Of a DNA stretch of 64,000 nucleotides, positions 15,606 through 24,684 are shown piece by piece (position 1 is the stretch's first letter; every line of letters starts with the position of its first letter). The DNA comes from Rhodopseudomonas_A palustris_F (lineage in GTDB: Bacteria; Pseudomonadota; Alphaproteobacteria; Rhizobiales; Xanthobacteraceae): positions 3,782,001-3,846,000 of the forward strand of contig NC_007925.1 in the NCBI RefSeq assembly GCF_000013745.1, written 5' to 3'. The translations under genes and the position numbers were made by a program. The notes below the pieces were generated by a model, which did not search any database, was not told where the DNA came from, and saw nothing but the letters and a program-made list of their open reading frames with translations.

Positions 15606-16670
15606 TCACTGCGGCAGGCCTAAGAACTTGAACGGGGTTGCGACCTGGAAATGCGCCGTCGCGTCGCCGGAGAAGGTGTGGGATTGCTGCGGGCCGAGCT
15701 CGAGCTTCTTCACCTTGCCCTTGTCGGCGGAGAAATCGATGGTCTTGAGGTCGACCCAGAACACGTTCGGGGTCAGCACGGATTCGAAGAAGTACAGCTT
15801 GCGCTGATGGTCGGCGACGGTGCGCCACCGCGTCGAGGAAATGTTCGGCTGGTCCTTCGTCGAAATCCCGAACGGCACCGAGACGTTGCGGATCACGCTG
15901 AACACGCTGGCGACGGCGCGGTCGGGGCTGGCATCCTTCGGGATCGCGTCGACGTAGAACGACGCCCGCACGAAGCGGTCGGCGGCGCGGTTGGTGCCCG
16001 GCAGCATCACCATGCCACCGATCTCCTTCCAGTAGTCGTCGAGTGCCAGCTGCTTCTCGAAGATCGGCGAATTGGTCATCACCTGATACTTGCGGTCGTG
16101 ATGAATGACAGGCTTGCCGTCGATATATTCGACGATGGCGCTGTCGCCGGTGGCGTCCGACAGCGACAGATGCAGCGTGGCGAGCAGGTCGTTCTTGCCG
16201 GGCACGTTGTCGGTGTAGAGCGTGAACGGATCGGTCTTAAAATACGCCACCGCCTCCGCCACCGTGGCGAAATTGTCCAGCGCATACTGCGCCCACAGCG
16301 CGATCGACAGGCCGGGTCGGCCAGGCTCGAACTTCGGATATTGCGATTCCGAAAGCCACAGCAGATTGGCGACCAGGCCCGCCTCGTTGATGCCGTCCGA
16401 ACTCGACACGTCGTAGCCCGACGCGATCACGCTGCCGTATTTCGACGTCCATTTCAGCGAGTTCGGCCCGACCTCGCCGGAGCGCGCGATGCCGCGCGGA
16501 AAACTCCACAGATCGGTCGGCATCTCGAACCGCCAGTCCATCGACCGCGCGGTGATCACCTGGTTGTTGGCGCCGTGATAGAGCAGCCGGGTACAGGCCA
16601 GCGCCGGCGTCGTCGCGAGGGCGGCAGCGAGGCCGGTGGCGAAAGCGCGGGACAGGATTGATGTCGTCAT
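15606..16670 (-). CDS. Exported choloylglycine hydrolase-family Ntn amidase
   Basis: A 354-aa N-terminal-nucleophile hydrolase related to penicillin V acylase and bile-salt hydrolases. After the signal peptide (MTTSILSRAFATGLAAAL) comes ALACTRLLYHG: cleavage would expose Cys26 as the catalytic N-terminal nucleophile. Other family residues are in ITARSMDW (Arg, Asp), DGINEAGL and VMTNSP (Asn). In Gram-negative bacteria these periplasmic enzymes often act on penicillin V or N-acyl-homoserine lactones; the substrate here cannot be read. Two ATGs nine bases apart are possible starts. Transcribed divergently from the protease-PLD operon. Confidence 0.88.
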   Translation of the reverse strand: MTTSILSRAFATGLAAALATTPALACTRLLYHGANNQVITARSMDWRFEMPTDLWSFPRGIARSGEVGPNSLKWTSKYGSVIASGYDVSSSDGINEAGLVANLLWLSESQYPKFEPGRPGLSIALWAQYALDNFATVAEAVAYFKTDPFTLYTDNVPGKNDLLATLHLSLSDATGDSAIVEYIDGKPVIHHDRKYQVMTNSPIFEKQLALDDYWKEIGGMVMLPGTNRAADRFVRASFYVDAIPKDASPDRAVASVFSVIRNVSVPFGISTKDQPNISSTRWRTVADHQRKLYFFESVLTPNVFWVDLKTIDFSADKGKVKKLELGPQQSHTFSGDATAHFQVATPFKFLGLPQ

Positions 16671-17040
16671 GGTCGGCATCCGAAGCTGTTGACCTCGGAA
16701 GCTGAGCAGTCTCTGCAGCGCCAGCCCATGACGTAGCTCAAAATCCGACAATCTCAGCCGGCCCGGCGAGACGGACGCAGTCGACGAGGCCATGAGCGGC
16801 CCCGGCACGGTAAGATAGTGATGGGCGCCGGAGCTGTTGGTTCTCCCATGATCCGGCGTCTCAATGGCGTCCGTGTCGCCACCGGGACGACGAAGCGGCA
16901 CGTTCAATCAGGTACTATGCCGCGCCAAGCGGGCGCAGAGGCTGACTACCACGCGTGTTGTTCGCCAACCGACAACAAACTCGCCTTGCGAGTCCGCGGA
17001 AACAATGCAAACATAGGTTGCATTTTCGGAGCGCTACGCC
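16671..17040. other. Divergent intergenic region upstream of the protease-PLD operon
   Basis: About 370 bp between the choloylglycine-hydrolase-like gene (leftward) and the trypsin-PLD gene (rightward). I see no gene. It must contain both promoters, but I cannot pick them with confidence. The only clear element is the dyad at 17004-17024 next to the ribosome site of the plus-strand gene. Confidence 0.5.
17004..17024 (+). promoter_or_regulatory. Inverted repeat just upstream of the protease-PLD start
   Basis: AATGCAA-acatagg-TTGCATT, a perfect 7-bp dyad with a 7-bp spacer. It ends two bases before CGGAGCG (17027-17033), the presumed ribosome site of the ATG at 17041. It could be an operator for a repressor or a 5'-UTR hairpin that limits translation. 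Confidence 0.4.
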
Positions 17041-19926
17041 ATGGGCGACGACCGGGAGTACCTCAGCCTGCTGCGTCGCAAGGCCGAGCAGATCTTGCGC
17101 AAGAGCCCCGGCATGGAGGGCATGTCGGCGACGGAAATGCCGGGAGCCGATCCGGCGACGGCAACCCTCGCAAGACCGGAGACGGCGTCCCTCGAGGCAG
17201 TGGTGCGCTGGTATCGCCCTGTGCTTGCGGTCACCGACGATCGTTTCGTGACCTCCAGCCGGTCGCCCGACGGCGATCCGCGATTCCAGGACCCCAACGA
17301 AGCCGCCTCGAAGGCGCTGCTGGCCGAACTGGAGAAGCGACGCAGCGTGCTCGATCCGGTGATCCGCTCGGTCGGGCGGATCGAACTCGTCAACAACGTG
17401 CGCTATCCGTGGGTCGGGACCGGGTGGATCGTCGGCAGCGATCTCGGCAGCGACATCATCGTCACCAACGCCCATGTCGGCAGCGAATTCGGTGCGCGCT
17501 CCGGCGCGGGCTACGTGTTTCGTCCCGGCGTGCCGGACGGCTCGGTGCGGCAATCGGCGCGGATCGATTTCCGCGAGGAAGTGACCGGCGGCTCGGCGCG
17601 CGAATTTCCGATCACGGAGATCATCTGGATCTCCGGCGACGACTCACTCGACATGTGCCTGCTGCGCGTCGCCCGCACCGCCGGGACCGATCGGATCGAT
17701 CCGCCGGTCAAGCTGTTCACCGCTCCGCTGAGCGACGACCAGATGGTCGCGGTGATCGGTTTTCCCGGGTCGAACAACGGCTACGATCCGGCGCCGTTCC
17801 AGAAGCTGTTCGGGGCGGTGACCGGGAAAAAGCGGTTCTCGCCGGGCTTCTACAGCGGCCGCCGCGGCAGCAGCGCGACCTATGATTGCTCCACCCTTCC
17901 AGGAAGCTCCGGCTCCGTCGTCGTCGACGTGACGACCGGCCGCGCCGTCGGCCTGCATTTCGCCGGCACGGCGTTCGACACCAATTACGCGGTGCCGGCG
18001 AGCGATCTGGCGCGCATCCTCCTCAAGCGGCCCTGGCAGACCGAAGCGGCGGCCCGCTCTGCCGACACGACGCGCGCCGCGCCGCCGGCGGCACCTCGCG
18101 ACGCTGCGCAACTGCCGGCGCCCGCGCTGGCGTCCGCGTTGGCGTCCGACGGCGCGATCACCTTCAGCATTCCGCTGGAGATCTCGGTCCGGCTCGGCGG
18201 CCTCGCCCGGACCATCAGCGCAGCATCGGTCGATCCGCCCGTGGTGCGAGCGGATCAGGCGCCGCCGCGGCGCACCGACCGCGAGGCGGCGACGGCCGCC
18301 GCGGAGACAGTGCGGCAGCATTTGCTCGGGCAAACGGACGTGCTGTCGGTAAAGGCGGACTACCTGTTCAGCAACGGCGTCATCACCGACGACTTCGGCG
18401 TCATCGTCGGCGTCGCCCCCGGCACCACGATCGACCCCGCCTCGTTCGATCTGAAAAGCACGCAGGACGGCGTGGCCATCGCGGTGGAAACCGCCGATCC
18501 GCGCACCATCGCCGAGCAGCGTCTCGCGTTCGACACCGAGTCGTTCGCCGGGCGCCAGGCCAACTACCAGCGCGACCGGACCGACCCGCGCTTCAACCTC
18601 GATCCGGTCACCGACGACATGACGATCCTGCTGCATGTCAGCCCCGAGGCCGGGTGGCCGGTGCTGCGGCAGTTCCTGGGCGACAAGGATAGCAATCAGC
18701 TCACCATCGGCATGTATCACATGACCGCGCCGCATGTGGTCGAGGCGATCGAGGCGATCGCGCAGCGCGGCGACAGCAAGATCGTACTCACGCTCGACCG
18801 CCAGCGCGGCGACGCCGACATCCCCGACGATATCGGCGGCGATACCAAAGCCCAGGACATTCCGGAAGCCGACACGCTCGACAACCTCAGCGACATCGCC
18901 GAGACTCGCTTCGCGTGGGCCCCCGCCTCACTCGGCCGCGGCGGCTTGTTCCCGACCGCCTATCACATCAAGGTCGCGGTCTGGAGCGCGACCTCCGGCC
19001 GCGACGGACCGACCGACCGGATGTTCTGGCTCTCCAGCGGCAACTGGCAATCCTCCAACCAGGCGCCGATCGAGCGGAGCGTCGATGAGATCGGAGAGGT
19101 CACCCAGGACGAGGTCCAGCGCTACAACCGCGAATGGCACGCTCTGGTGACCCATGCAGGGCTCGCCGCCACCTTCCGCAATCATCTCGAACAGGACTTC
19201 GAGGACAACAGAGCGGCGGCAGAACAAGAGGCGCCGCAGCCGGTGATGCCCGAGGTGCTGGTTCCGCTCGGCCTGATCGAGGAAGCGCCGCGGGCGCGCG
19301 CCTTCAAGCCGTTCAAGCCCAAGCTCCTGAAAGGCAGGATCAAGGTCCAGCCGCTGCTGACGCCGGACAACTATCCGGAAGTGATCGTCGAACTGATTTC
19401 CAAGGCCAAGCACCGCGTGCTGATCGAGAATCAGTCGTTCTCGCTATGGAAGGACATCGCCAGCACGCCCGCGCATTTCCTCGACATCGTCAAAGCGGTG
19501 AAGGACCGCCAGAACAAGATCCGCGACGTGCGCGTGATCTTCCGCAGCGGCTTCGGCAACGAGCGCGATACGCTGCGGCAGATGAAGACCTTCGGGCTCG
19601 AGACCGATGCTGATCACGTCCGCTACTTCGACAAGTGCCACACCAAGGGCATCGTGATCGACGACGACATCGCTGTGCTCGGCTCGCAGAACTGGACCGC
19701 GGCGGGCACCGGACCCAACCGCGATGCCAGCCTGGTGATCTGGAACGCCGACGCCAACGCGTACTTCGCCGAGCTGTTCCAGTACGACTGGGATCAGGTC
19801 GCACGCAATCGCTCGCGCAGCACCGAGAGCACGTTGCCGATCAAGGTGGTCAGGGCGGGCGAAGAGGCCGGGACGCCGCGGGGCTACAGCCGCATATCTC
19901 TCGCCGAATTCCTCGGAGAAACTTGA
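17041..19926 (+). CDS. Trypsin-like serine protease fused to a two-lobed phospholipase D-like domain
   Basis: A 961-aa cytoplasmic-looking protein (no signal peptide). Residues 1-~105 are helical. A trypsin-fold protease spans ~110-330, with catalytic His145 (VTNAHVG), Asp204 (SLDMCLLRV) and Ser290 (LPGSSGSVVVD). A Pro/Ala-rich linker (~335-370) leads to a segment with TFSIPLEISVRLGG at ~374-387. The PLD part is ~525-920: the first HKD-like site is H642-x-K644 followed by FWLSSGNWQSSN, but has Ser649 where Asp is expected. The second is canonical, HTKGIVID (His867, Lys869, Asp874) followed by GSQNW. PLD-family members include nucleases and phospholipases. ATG 17041 has CGGAGCG upstream; the stop overlaps the next gene's start. 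Likely an effector-type enzyme. Confidence 0.85.
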   Translation: MGDDREYLSLLRRKAEQILRKSPGMEGMSATEMPGADPATATLARPETASLEAVVRWYRPVLAVTDDRFVTSSRSPDGDPRFQDPNEAASKALLAELEKRRSVLDPVIRSVGRIELVNNVRYPWVGTGWIVGSDLGSDIIVTNAHVGSEFGARSGAGYVFRPGVPDGSVRQSARIDFREEVTGGSAREFPITEIIWISGDDSLDMCLLRVARTAGTDRIDPPVKLFTAPLSDDQMVAVIGFPGSNNGYDPAPFQKLFGAVTGKKRFSPGFYSGRRGSSATYDCSTLPGSSGSVVVDVTTGRAVGLHFAGTAFDTNYAVPASDLARILLKRPWQTEAAARSADTTRAAPPAAPRDAAQLPAPALASALASDGAITFSIPLEISVRLGGLARTISAASVDPPVVRADQAPPRRTDREAATAAAETVRQHLLGQTDVLSVKADYLFSNGVITDDFGVIVGVAPGTTIDPASFDLKSTQDGVAIAVETADPRTIAEQRLAFDTESFAGRQANYQRDRTDPRFNLDPVTDDMTILLHVSPEAGWPVLRQFLGDKDSNQLTIGMYHMTAPHVVEAIEAIAQRGDSKIVLTLDRQRGDADIPDDIGGDTKAQDIPEADTLDNLSDIAETRFAWAPASLGRGGLFPTAYHIKVAVWSATSGRDGPTDRMFWLSSGNWQSSNQAPIERSVDEIGEVTQDEVQRYNREWHALVTHAGLAATFRNHLEQDFEDNRAAAEQEAPQPVMPEVLVPLGLIEEAPRARAFKPFKPKLLKGRIKVQPLLTPDNYPEVIVELISKAKHRVLIENQSFSLWKDIASTPAHFLDIVKAVKDRQNKIRDVRVIFRSGFGNERDTLRQMKTFGLETDADHVRYFDKCHTKGIVIDDDIAVLGSQNWTAAGTGPNRDASLVIWNADANAYFAELFQYDWDQVARNRSRSTESTLPIKVVRAGEEAGTPRGYSRISLAEFLGET

Positions 19927-21017
19927 TGGCCCAGGCACCCAGGAAGCCCGCGACGCCTCGGCAGCGGCGATCGCCGCGCGCCGCGACCCAGAGCGAGCCA
20001 GCCAGCAGCATGGCAACAATCGAGCAGCATAAGGCGGTCTCCGATCCGCAGCACGACCCGTGGGTGCTGCCGAGTTTCATGTCTGAGACCAACGGCGGCG
20101 GCTCCGCCGAGCAGGTGCCGGGCTTCAACATCTTCCGCGCCATCACTTCGGGATTCGAGAGCAAGCGCGTCGCCGGTCCGACCACCGTGCTGGCACGGCC
20201 GGACGGTGGGTTCTTTTCCGAAGGCACGCCGCCGCTGTCGCCGTCCCCGCAGGCCCGCGCCTTCGCCGCCAAGCCGGAGAACGTCATGGGCGTCGACAAC
20301 CGCGCGATGGTGCCGGACACCTCCACCACCCCCTGGCGCTGCATCTGCCATCTGGAGGTGGAGTACGAATCCGGACCGGTGGGTTTCGGCACCGGATTCA
20401 TCATCGGGCCGAAGGCCGTGCTGACCGCCGCCCACGTGATCTACAACAACACCGGCGGCAACAACCGCAGGGCGCGCAACATCCGCGTCATCCCCGGCCG
20501 CAACGGAACCACCGCGCCCTATGGTTACTTCGTGACCAGTCTCGACCGCTGCATCATTCCGGAGCAGTGGCGGCAGGCCAGCGACACCATCGGAGACACC
20601 GCCGCCGCGGCGGATTACGCCGTCATCCAGTTTCCCGAGCAGTCGGAGTGCGACGGGCTGACCTCGGCCGACCGGCTGGGCTATTTCGGCCTGAAATGCT
20701 TCGCCGACGAGGACAGCGAAAACAAGGCGCAGATGCTGTTCGTCAACAACGCCGGCTATCCCTACGAGGCCGACAAGCCGTATGGAACGCTGTGGTACAA
20801 TGCCGGACGCATCCGCAAAATGGGACCGAGCTTCGTGGAATACATGGTCGATACCGAAGGCGGACAGAGCGGCAGCCCGGTGTACTTCTACGACGACCAA
20901 ACGAAGCAACGCTATGTGATCGCCGTGCATACCACCGGCGATTTCGTCAACCGCGGCCTGCGCATCACCCCCGAGATTTTCACCAACCTCAAACAGTGGA
21001 CCGGGCGCTCGATCTGA
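19926..21017 (+). CDS. V8/trypsin-like serine protease coupled to the protease-PLD gene
   Basis: A 363-aa protein with a basic, disordered N-terminus (~1-130, no signal peptide) and a chymotrypsin-fold protease domain (~135-355). The triad is visible as His170 (VLTAAHVIYN), Asp230 (AADYAVIQF) and Ser315 (GGQSGSPVYF), the last like V8/glutamyl endopeptidases. The ATG at 19926-19928 overlaps the TGA of the upstream gene, so the two proteins are made together in related amounts. Two proteases plus a PLD domain in one operon suggests a cascade in which one protease activates or frees the other's partner. That is inference. Confidence 0.85.
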   Translation: MAQAPRKPATPRQRRSPRAATQSEPASSMATIEQHKAVSDPQHDPWVLPSFMSETNGGGSAEQVPGFNIFRAITSGFESKRVAGPTTVLARPDGGFFSEGTPPLSPSPQARAFAAKPENVMGVDNRAMVPDTSTTPWRCICHLEVEYESGPVGFGTGFIIGPKAVLTAAHVIYNNTGGNNRRARNIRVIPGRNGTTAPYGYFVTSLDRCIIPEQWRQASDTIGDTAAAADYAVIQFPEQSECDGLTSADRLGYFGLKCFADEDSENKAQMLFVNNAGYPYEADKPYGTLWYNAGRIRKMGPSFVEYMVDTEGGQSGSPVYFYDDQTKQRYVIAVHTTGDFVNRGLRITPEIFTNLKQWTGRSI

Positions 21018-21085
21018 GCTTTCCATCGGTTGTCCATCCGATGCAGACCGAGCAAACTGAGGTGACGCGCTTCCCGACCGAGGTC

Positions 21086-21198
21086 GTCATTCCGGGGCAC
21101 GAGCCGCGTCAGCTGCGAGTAAACCCGGAATTCAAAACCACCGCAGGGATTATGAATTCCGGACCTGCTCGTTCTTCGAACTCGCAATCCGGAATGAC
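21086..21198. repeat. GTCATTCCGGGG palindromic element, copy 2
   Basis: Starts GTCATTCCGGGGCACGAGCC, passes AAACCCGGAATTC and GAATTCCGGACC, and ends TCCGGAATGAC: an imperfect inverted repeat of ~113 bp. It lies between the convergent protease gene and rarA. Confidence 0.75.
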
Positions 21199-21237
21199 GC
21201 CGATTTTGGTTGGACGAGTCAATCCCAACCGAAGGCC

Positions 21238-22566
21238 CTAGGTTTTGCTGTTGCGCAGCTTCGCCCAGTAATCCAGCCGCTTGCGGATTTCGCGCTCGAA
21301 GCCGCGGTCCGGCGGATCGTAGAAGGTCTGGTGACCGAGCGCGTCGGGAAAGTACTCCTGGCCGGAAAAGCCTTCCGGGGTGTCGTGATCGTATTGATAG
21401 CCCGCGCCGTAGTCCTCGGATTTCATCAGTTTGGTCGGGGCGTTGAGAATGTGTTTCGGCGGCAGCAGCGAGCCGCCCTGCTTCGCCGCGCGCATTGCGG
21501 CCTTGTAGGCCTTGTAGGCGGCGTTGGATTTCGGCGCGGTGGCCAGATAAATCACCGCCTGCGCGATCGCCAACTCGCCCTCGGGCGAGCCCAAGAAATC
21601 ATAAGCGTCCTTGGCGGCGTTGCAGATCACCAGCGCTTGCGGATCGGCGAGGCCAATGTCCTCGACTGCCATCCGCACCACGCGGCGCGCCAGGAACAAC
21701 GGATCTTCGCCGGCGTCGAGCATCCGGCACAGATAGTACAACGCCGCATCGGGATCTGAGCCGCGCACCGATTTATGCAGCGCCGAAATCAGATTGTAAT
21801 GGCCGTCGGCGGATTTGTCGTAGATCGGCGCGCGGCGCTGCAGGATCTCCTGCAGCTGCTCGGCGTTGAACACCTCATCGGCGCGCGCGGCGCGCCACAC
21901 CTCTTCGGCGAGCGTCAGCGCGGCGCGGCCGTCGCCATCCGCCATCCGCACCAGCACCGCCCTCGCCTCGGCATCGAGCGGCAGCTTCTTGGCTTCCACC
22001 GTTTCGGCGTGGGCGTAGAGCTTCTCGATCGCTTGCGCGTCGAGCGAATGAAACACCAGCACGCGCGCGCGCGACAGCAGCGCGGCGTTGAGTTCGAACG
22101 ACGGATTCTCGGTGGTGGCGCCGACCAGCACCACGGTGCCGTCTTCCATCACCGGCAGAAAGGAATCCTGCTGCGCCTTGTTGAAGCGGTGCACCTCGTC
22201 GACGAACAACAGCGTGCCGCGGCCGGTCTGGCGGCGGGCACGGGCGGCGTCGAACACTTTCTTCAGATCGGCGACGCCGGAGAACACCGCGGAGATCTGC
22301 TCGAAATGCAGTTCGGTGGTGTCGGCCAACAACCGCGCGACCGTGGTCTTGCCGGTGCCGGGCGGCCCCCAGAACACCAGCGAGCCGAGCGTGCGGGTCT
22401 CCAGCATCCTTGTCAGCGCGCCGTCGGGGCCGAGAATGTGATCCTGCCCGACCACGTCTTCGAGCGCGCGCGGCCGCAGCCGGTCCGGCAACGGATGCGG
22501 CGCATCCCGCTCCATGCCCGCCGCGGCGAACAGGTTGTCCGATGGCTGTGGGCGCTTCGGGCTCAT
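21238..22566 (-). CDS. rarA: Replication-associated recombination ATPase RarA (MgsA)
   Basis: A 442-aa AAA+ ATPase acting at stalled replication forks. It shows the RFC/RuvB-like pattern: DRLRPRALEDVVGQDHILG, Walker A GPPGTGKTT, Walker B LLFVDEVHRFNKAQQD, sensor VGATTENPSFELN and LLSRARV. The RarA-specific C-terminal domain follows (HYNLISALHKSVRGSDPDAALYYL, MAVEDIGLADPQAL). Full length for the family. ATG 22566 (MSPKRP) is preferred over the upstream extension. It follows the DegP/Q-type gene on the same strand, separated by a 143-bp palindromic repeat. Confidence 0.95.
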   Translation of the reverse strand: MSPKRPQPSDNLFAAAGMERDAPHPLPDRLRPRALEDVVGQDHILGPDGALTRMLETRTLGSLVFWGPPGTGKTTVARLLADTTELHFEQISAVFSGVADLKKVFDAARARRQTGRGTLLFVDEVHRFNKAQQDSFLPVMEDGTVVLVGATTENPSFELNAALLSRARVLVFHSLDAQAIEKLYAHAETVEAKKLPLDAEARAVLVRMADGDGRAALTLAEEVWRAARADEVFNAEQLQEILQRRAPIYDKSADGHYNLISALHKSVRGSDPDAALYYLCRMLDAGEDPLFLARRVVRMAVEDIGLADPQALVICNAAKDAYDFLGSPEGELAIAQAVIYLATAPKSNAAYKAYKAAMRAAKQGGSLLPPKHILNAPTKLMKSEDYGAGYQYDHDTPEGFSGQEYFPDALGHQTFYDPPDRGFEREIRKRLDYWAKLRNSKT

Positions 22567-22630
22567 CGGCGCGCTTTCTCCCTCTCCCCGCAAGCACGGT
22601 CGTGATGGACCGACGGCGATGGCCGCGAGT

Positions 22631-22773
22631 CACCCTCCCCCTTGCGGGGAGGGTGGCCGGCCCTCTTGGGCCGGCCGGGTGGGGGTAATGCGAGCACTGC
22701 GCCTGTGGCTACCCCCACCCGGCCCGGCTTCGCTTCGCTACGCCGGTCCACCCTCCCCGCAAGGGGGAGGGTG
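22631..22773. repeat. Long palindromic element (CACCCTCCCC ends)
   Basis: The left end CACCCTCCCCCTTGCGGGGA is mirrored by CCGCAAGGGGGAGGGTG at the right. Internal GGCCGGCC and GGGTGGGGG pair with ACCCCCACCC. The family is widespread in alphaproteobacterial intergenic DNA. On the minus strand it would also form a strong RNA hairpin between the protease and rarA. Confidence 0.8.
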
Positions 22774-22795
22774 AAGAGGAGATCGGTTGCGCGCC

Positions 22796-24199
22796 TCATC
22801 CGCCGAGCGTGACGTTGATCTGCTGGCCGCCGCGCACCACGGTGATGCGCCACAGCCGCGAGGGTTCGGCGGCGATCCGCTCGAGGTCGGCGGTGCGGGC
22901 GATCCTCTTGTTGTTGACGGCGATGATGATGTCGCCCTTCTGGAAGCCGACGCCGGCGGCCGTCGCATCGTCGGCGAGATCGATCACCACCACGCCCTCG
23001 ACGCTGGGATCGAGCCGCAATTCGTCCGCCAGCGCCGGCGAGATGTTGGCGACCTTGGCGCCCTGGAACGGCGAGCGCGACTTCACCACGATTTCGTCGC
23101 GCCCGGTGTCCGGCGCGGTCTCCAGCGGGATCGCCAGCTTGACCAGCTTGCCGCCGCGCTGCACGTCGACCTGCGCGGCGCCGCCGAGCGGCCTGGTGAC
23201 GAAGCGATAATCGAACGCGTTGGGGTCGTCGACGGTGAAGCCGTCGATGGCAATGATCAGGTCGGAGAGTTTCAATCCTGCGCGGGCCGAGGGGCTGCCC
23301 GCGGTGACGCTCGCCACCAGCGCGCCGCTCGGCAGCTTGAGACCGAGCGTTTCGGCGATCTCCGGCGTCACCGCCTGCAGCCGCGCGCCGAGCCACGGCC
23401 GCTTGACCTCCTTGCCGCCGCTCTTCGCCGAAGCCACCACCACCCGCACCATGTTGGCCGGAATCGCAAAGCCGATGCCCTGCGAGCCGCCGGAGCGCGA
23501 GAAGATAGCCGTGTTGATGCCGACCAGCCGGCCGTTGACGTCGACCAAGGCGCCGCCGGAATTGCCGGGATTGATCGCGGCGTCGGTCTGAATGAAGAAT
23601 TGGTAGTCGGTGATGCCGACCTGGGTGCGCGCCAACGCCGAGATGATGCCGTGGGTCACGGTCTGGCCGACGCCGAACGGATTGCCGATCGCCAGCACCA
23701 CGTCGCCGACCAAGAGTTCATCGGAGTTGGAGAAATCCAGCGTCGGGAATTTCTCGCCGGCGACCTCTTTCAGCCGCAGCACCGCGAGGTCGGTGCGGCT
23801 GTCCTTCAGCACGATCTCGGCCTCGAATTCCCGCTTGTCGGACAAAGACACCTTGACCTGATCGGCGCCCTCGATGACGTGGTTGTTGGTCACCACCAGG
23901 CCCGACGGATCGACCATCACGCCCGAGCCGAGCGAGCGCTGCATCTGCTCCGGCTGCTGGCCGGGCACGCCGAAGAAGCGGCGGAAGATCGGATCCTCCA
24001 ACAGCGGGTTGCGGTTCTGCACCACCTTGGCGGCGTAGACGTTGACCACCGCCGGCTGCACCCGCTGCACGATCGGCGCGTAGCTGAGCTTCAGTTCGGC
24101 GGGCGAGGACGGCACCCGGCGATCCTGCGGCTGCGCCTGCGCCGGAACGGAGAGAATCAAGGCCAGCACCAGGGCGGTGAGCGCGCGTGTCGAAGTCAT
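22796..24199 (-). CDS. DegP/DegQ-type periplasmic serine protease (HtrA family)
   Basis: A 467-aa exported protease with signal peptide MTSTRALTALVLALILSVPA cleaved after AQA. The trypsin domain has His in VTNNHVIEG, Asp in RTDLAVLRL and Ser in NPGNSGGAL. Two PDZ domains follow (PWLGARLQAVTPEIAETLGL and GAKVANISPALADEL, with GFQKGDIIIAVNNKRI). HtrA proteases degrade or refold damaged envelope proteins. ATG at 24199 is chosen; the frame extends to 24304 without a signal-like start. DegP versus DegQ cannot be told by eye. Confidence 0.93.
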   Translation of the reverse strand: MTSTRALTALVLALILSVPAQAQPQDRRVPSSPAELKLSYAPIVQRVQPAVVNVYAAKVVQNRNPLLEDPIFRRFFGVPGQQPEQMQRSLGSGVMVDPSGLVVTNNHVIEGADQVKVSLSDKREFEAEIVLKDSRTDLAVLRLKEVAGEKFPTLDFSNSDELLVGDVVLAIGNPFGVGQTVTHGIISALARTQVGITDYQFFIQTDAAINPGNSGGALVDVNGRLVGINTAIFSRSGGSQGIGFAIPANMVRVVVASAKSGGKEVKRPWLGARLQAVTPEIAETLGLKLPSGALVASVTAGSPSARAGLKLSDLIIAIDGFTVDDPNAFDYRFVTRPLGGAAQVDVQRGGKLVKLAIPLETAPDTGRDEIVVKSRSPFQGAKVANISPALADELRLDPSVEGVVVIDLADDATAAGVGFQKGDIIIAVNNKRIARTADLERIAAEPSRLWRITVVRGGQQINVTLGG

Positions 24200-24272
24200 G
24201 AAAGAATCCCGCTGTTGAGCGATGAGATATAGGCGCGCGGACGGCTCAAGAGAAGCAAACGCTGCGGCGCGA

Positions 24273-24671
24273 TCACAGGCTGCGGTCCGCCGCGACCGCG
24301 GCATGGTCGGCGTCGGCCGCGGCGCTGGGCTGCGCGCCGGCCGCTTGCCGGGCCTGGTGATCCTCGCCCCAGCGCCTCAGCGCGTCGATCACCGGCCGCA
24401 ACCGCAGCCCGGTCTCCGACAGCGCATATTCCACCCGCGGCGGCACCTCGGCGAACACCTTGCGGGTGACCAGAGCGTCGTCTTCCAAGGCCCGCAGCTG
24501 CTTGGTCAGCATCCGCTGGGTGATGCCCGGCATCTTCTTGCGCAATTCGCCGAACCGCAGCCGGCCCTCCTGCAGATGATACAGGATCACGCCCTTCCAC
24601 TTGCCGTCGATCAGGTCGAGCGTGACCTCCACCGGGCAACCGGGACCGCAGTTGAAATCGCGCCGCTTCAT
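24273..24671 (-). CDS. HxlR-family winged-helix transcriptional regulator
   Basis: A 132-aa regulator with the HxlR signature: CPVEVTLDLIDGKWKGVILYHL, GRLRFGELRKKMPGITQRML, LRALEDDALVTRKVF and PPRVEYALSETG, followed by an Ala-rich tail. A Cys pair near the start (NCGPGCPVE) may make it redox- or electrophile-sensitive, as in other HxlR proteins. It is divergent from a quinone-oxidoreductase gene, the usual target arrangement, and the intergenic dyad at 24685-24706 is a good candidate operator. Confidence 0.9.
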   Translation of the reverse strand: MKRRDFNCGPGCPVEVTLDLIDGKWKGVILYHLQEGRLRFGELRKKMPGITQRMLTKQLRALEDDALVTRKVFAEVPPRVEYALSETGLRLRPVIDALRRWGEDHQARQAAGAQPSAAADADHAAVAADRSL

Positions 24672-24684
24672 GCGTGTTGGTCCA

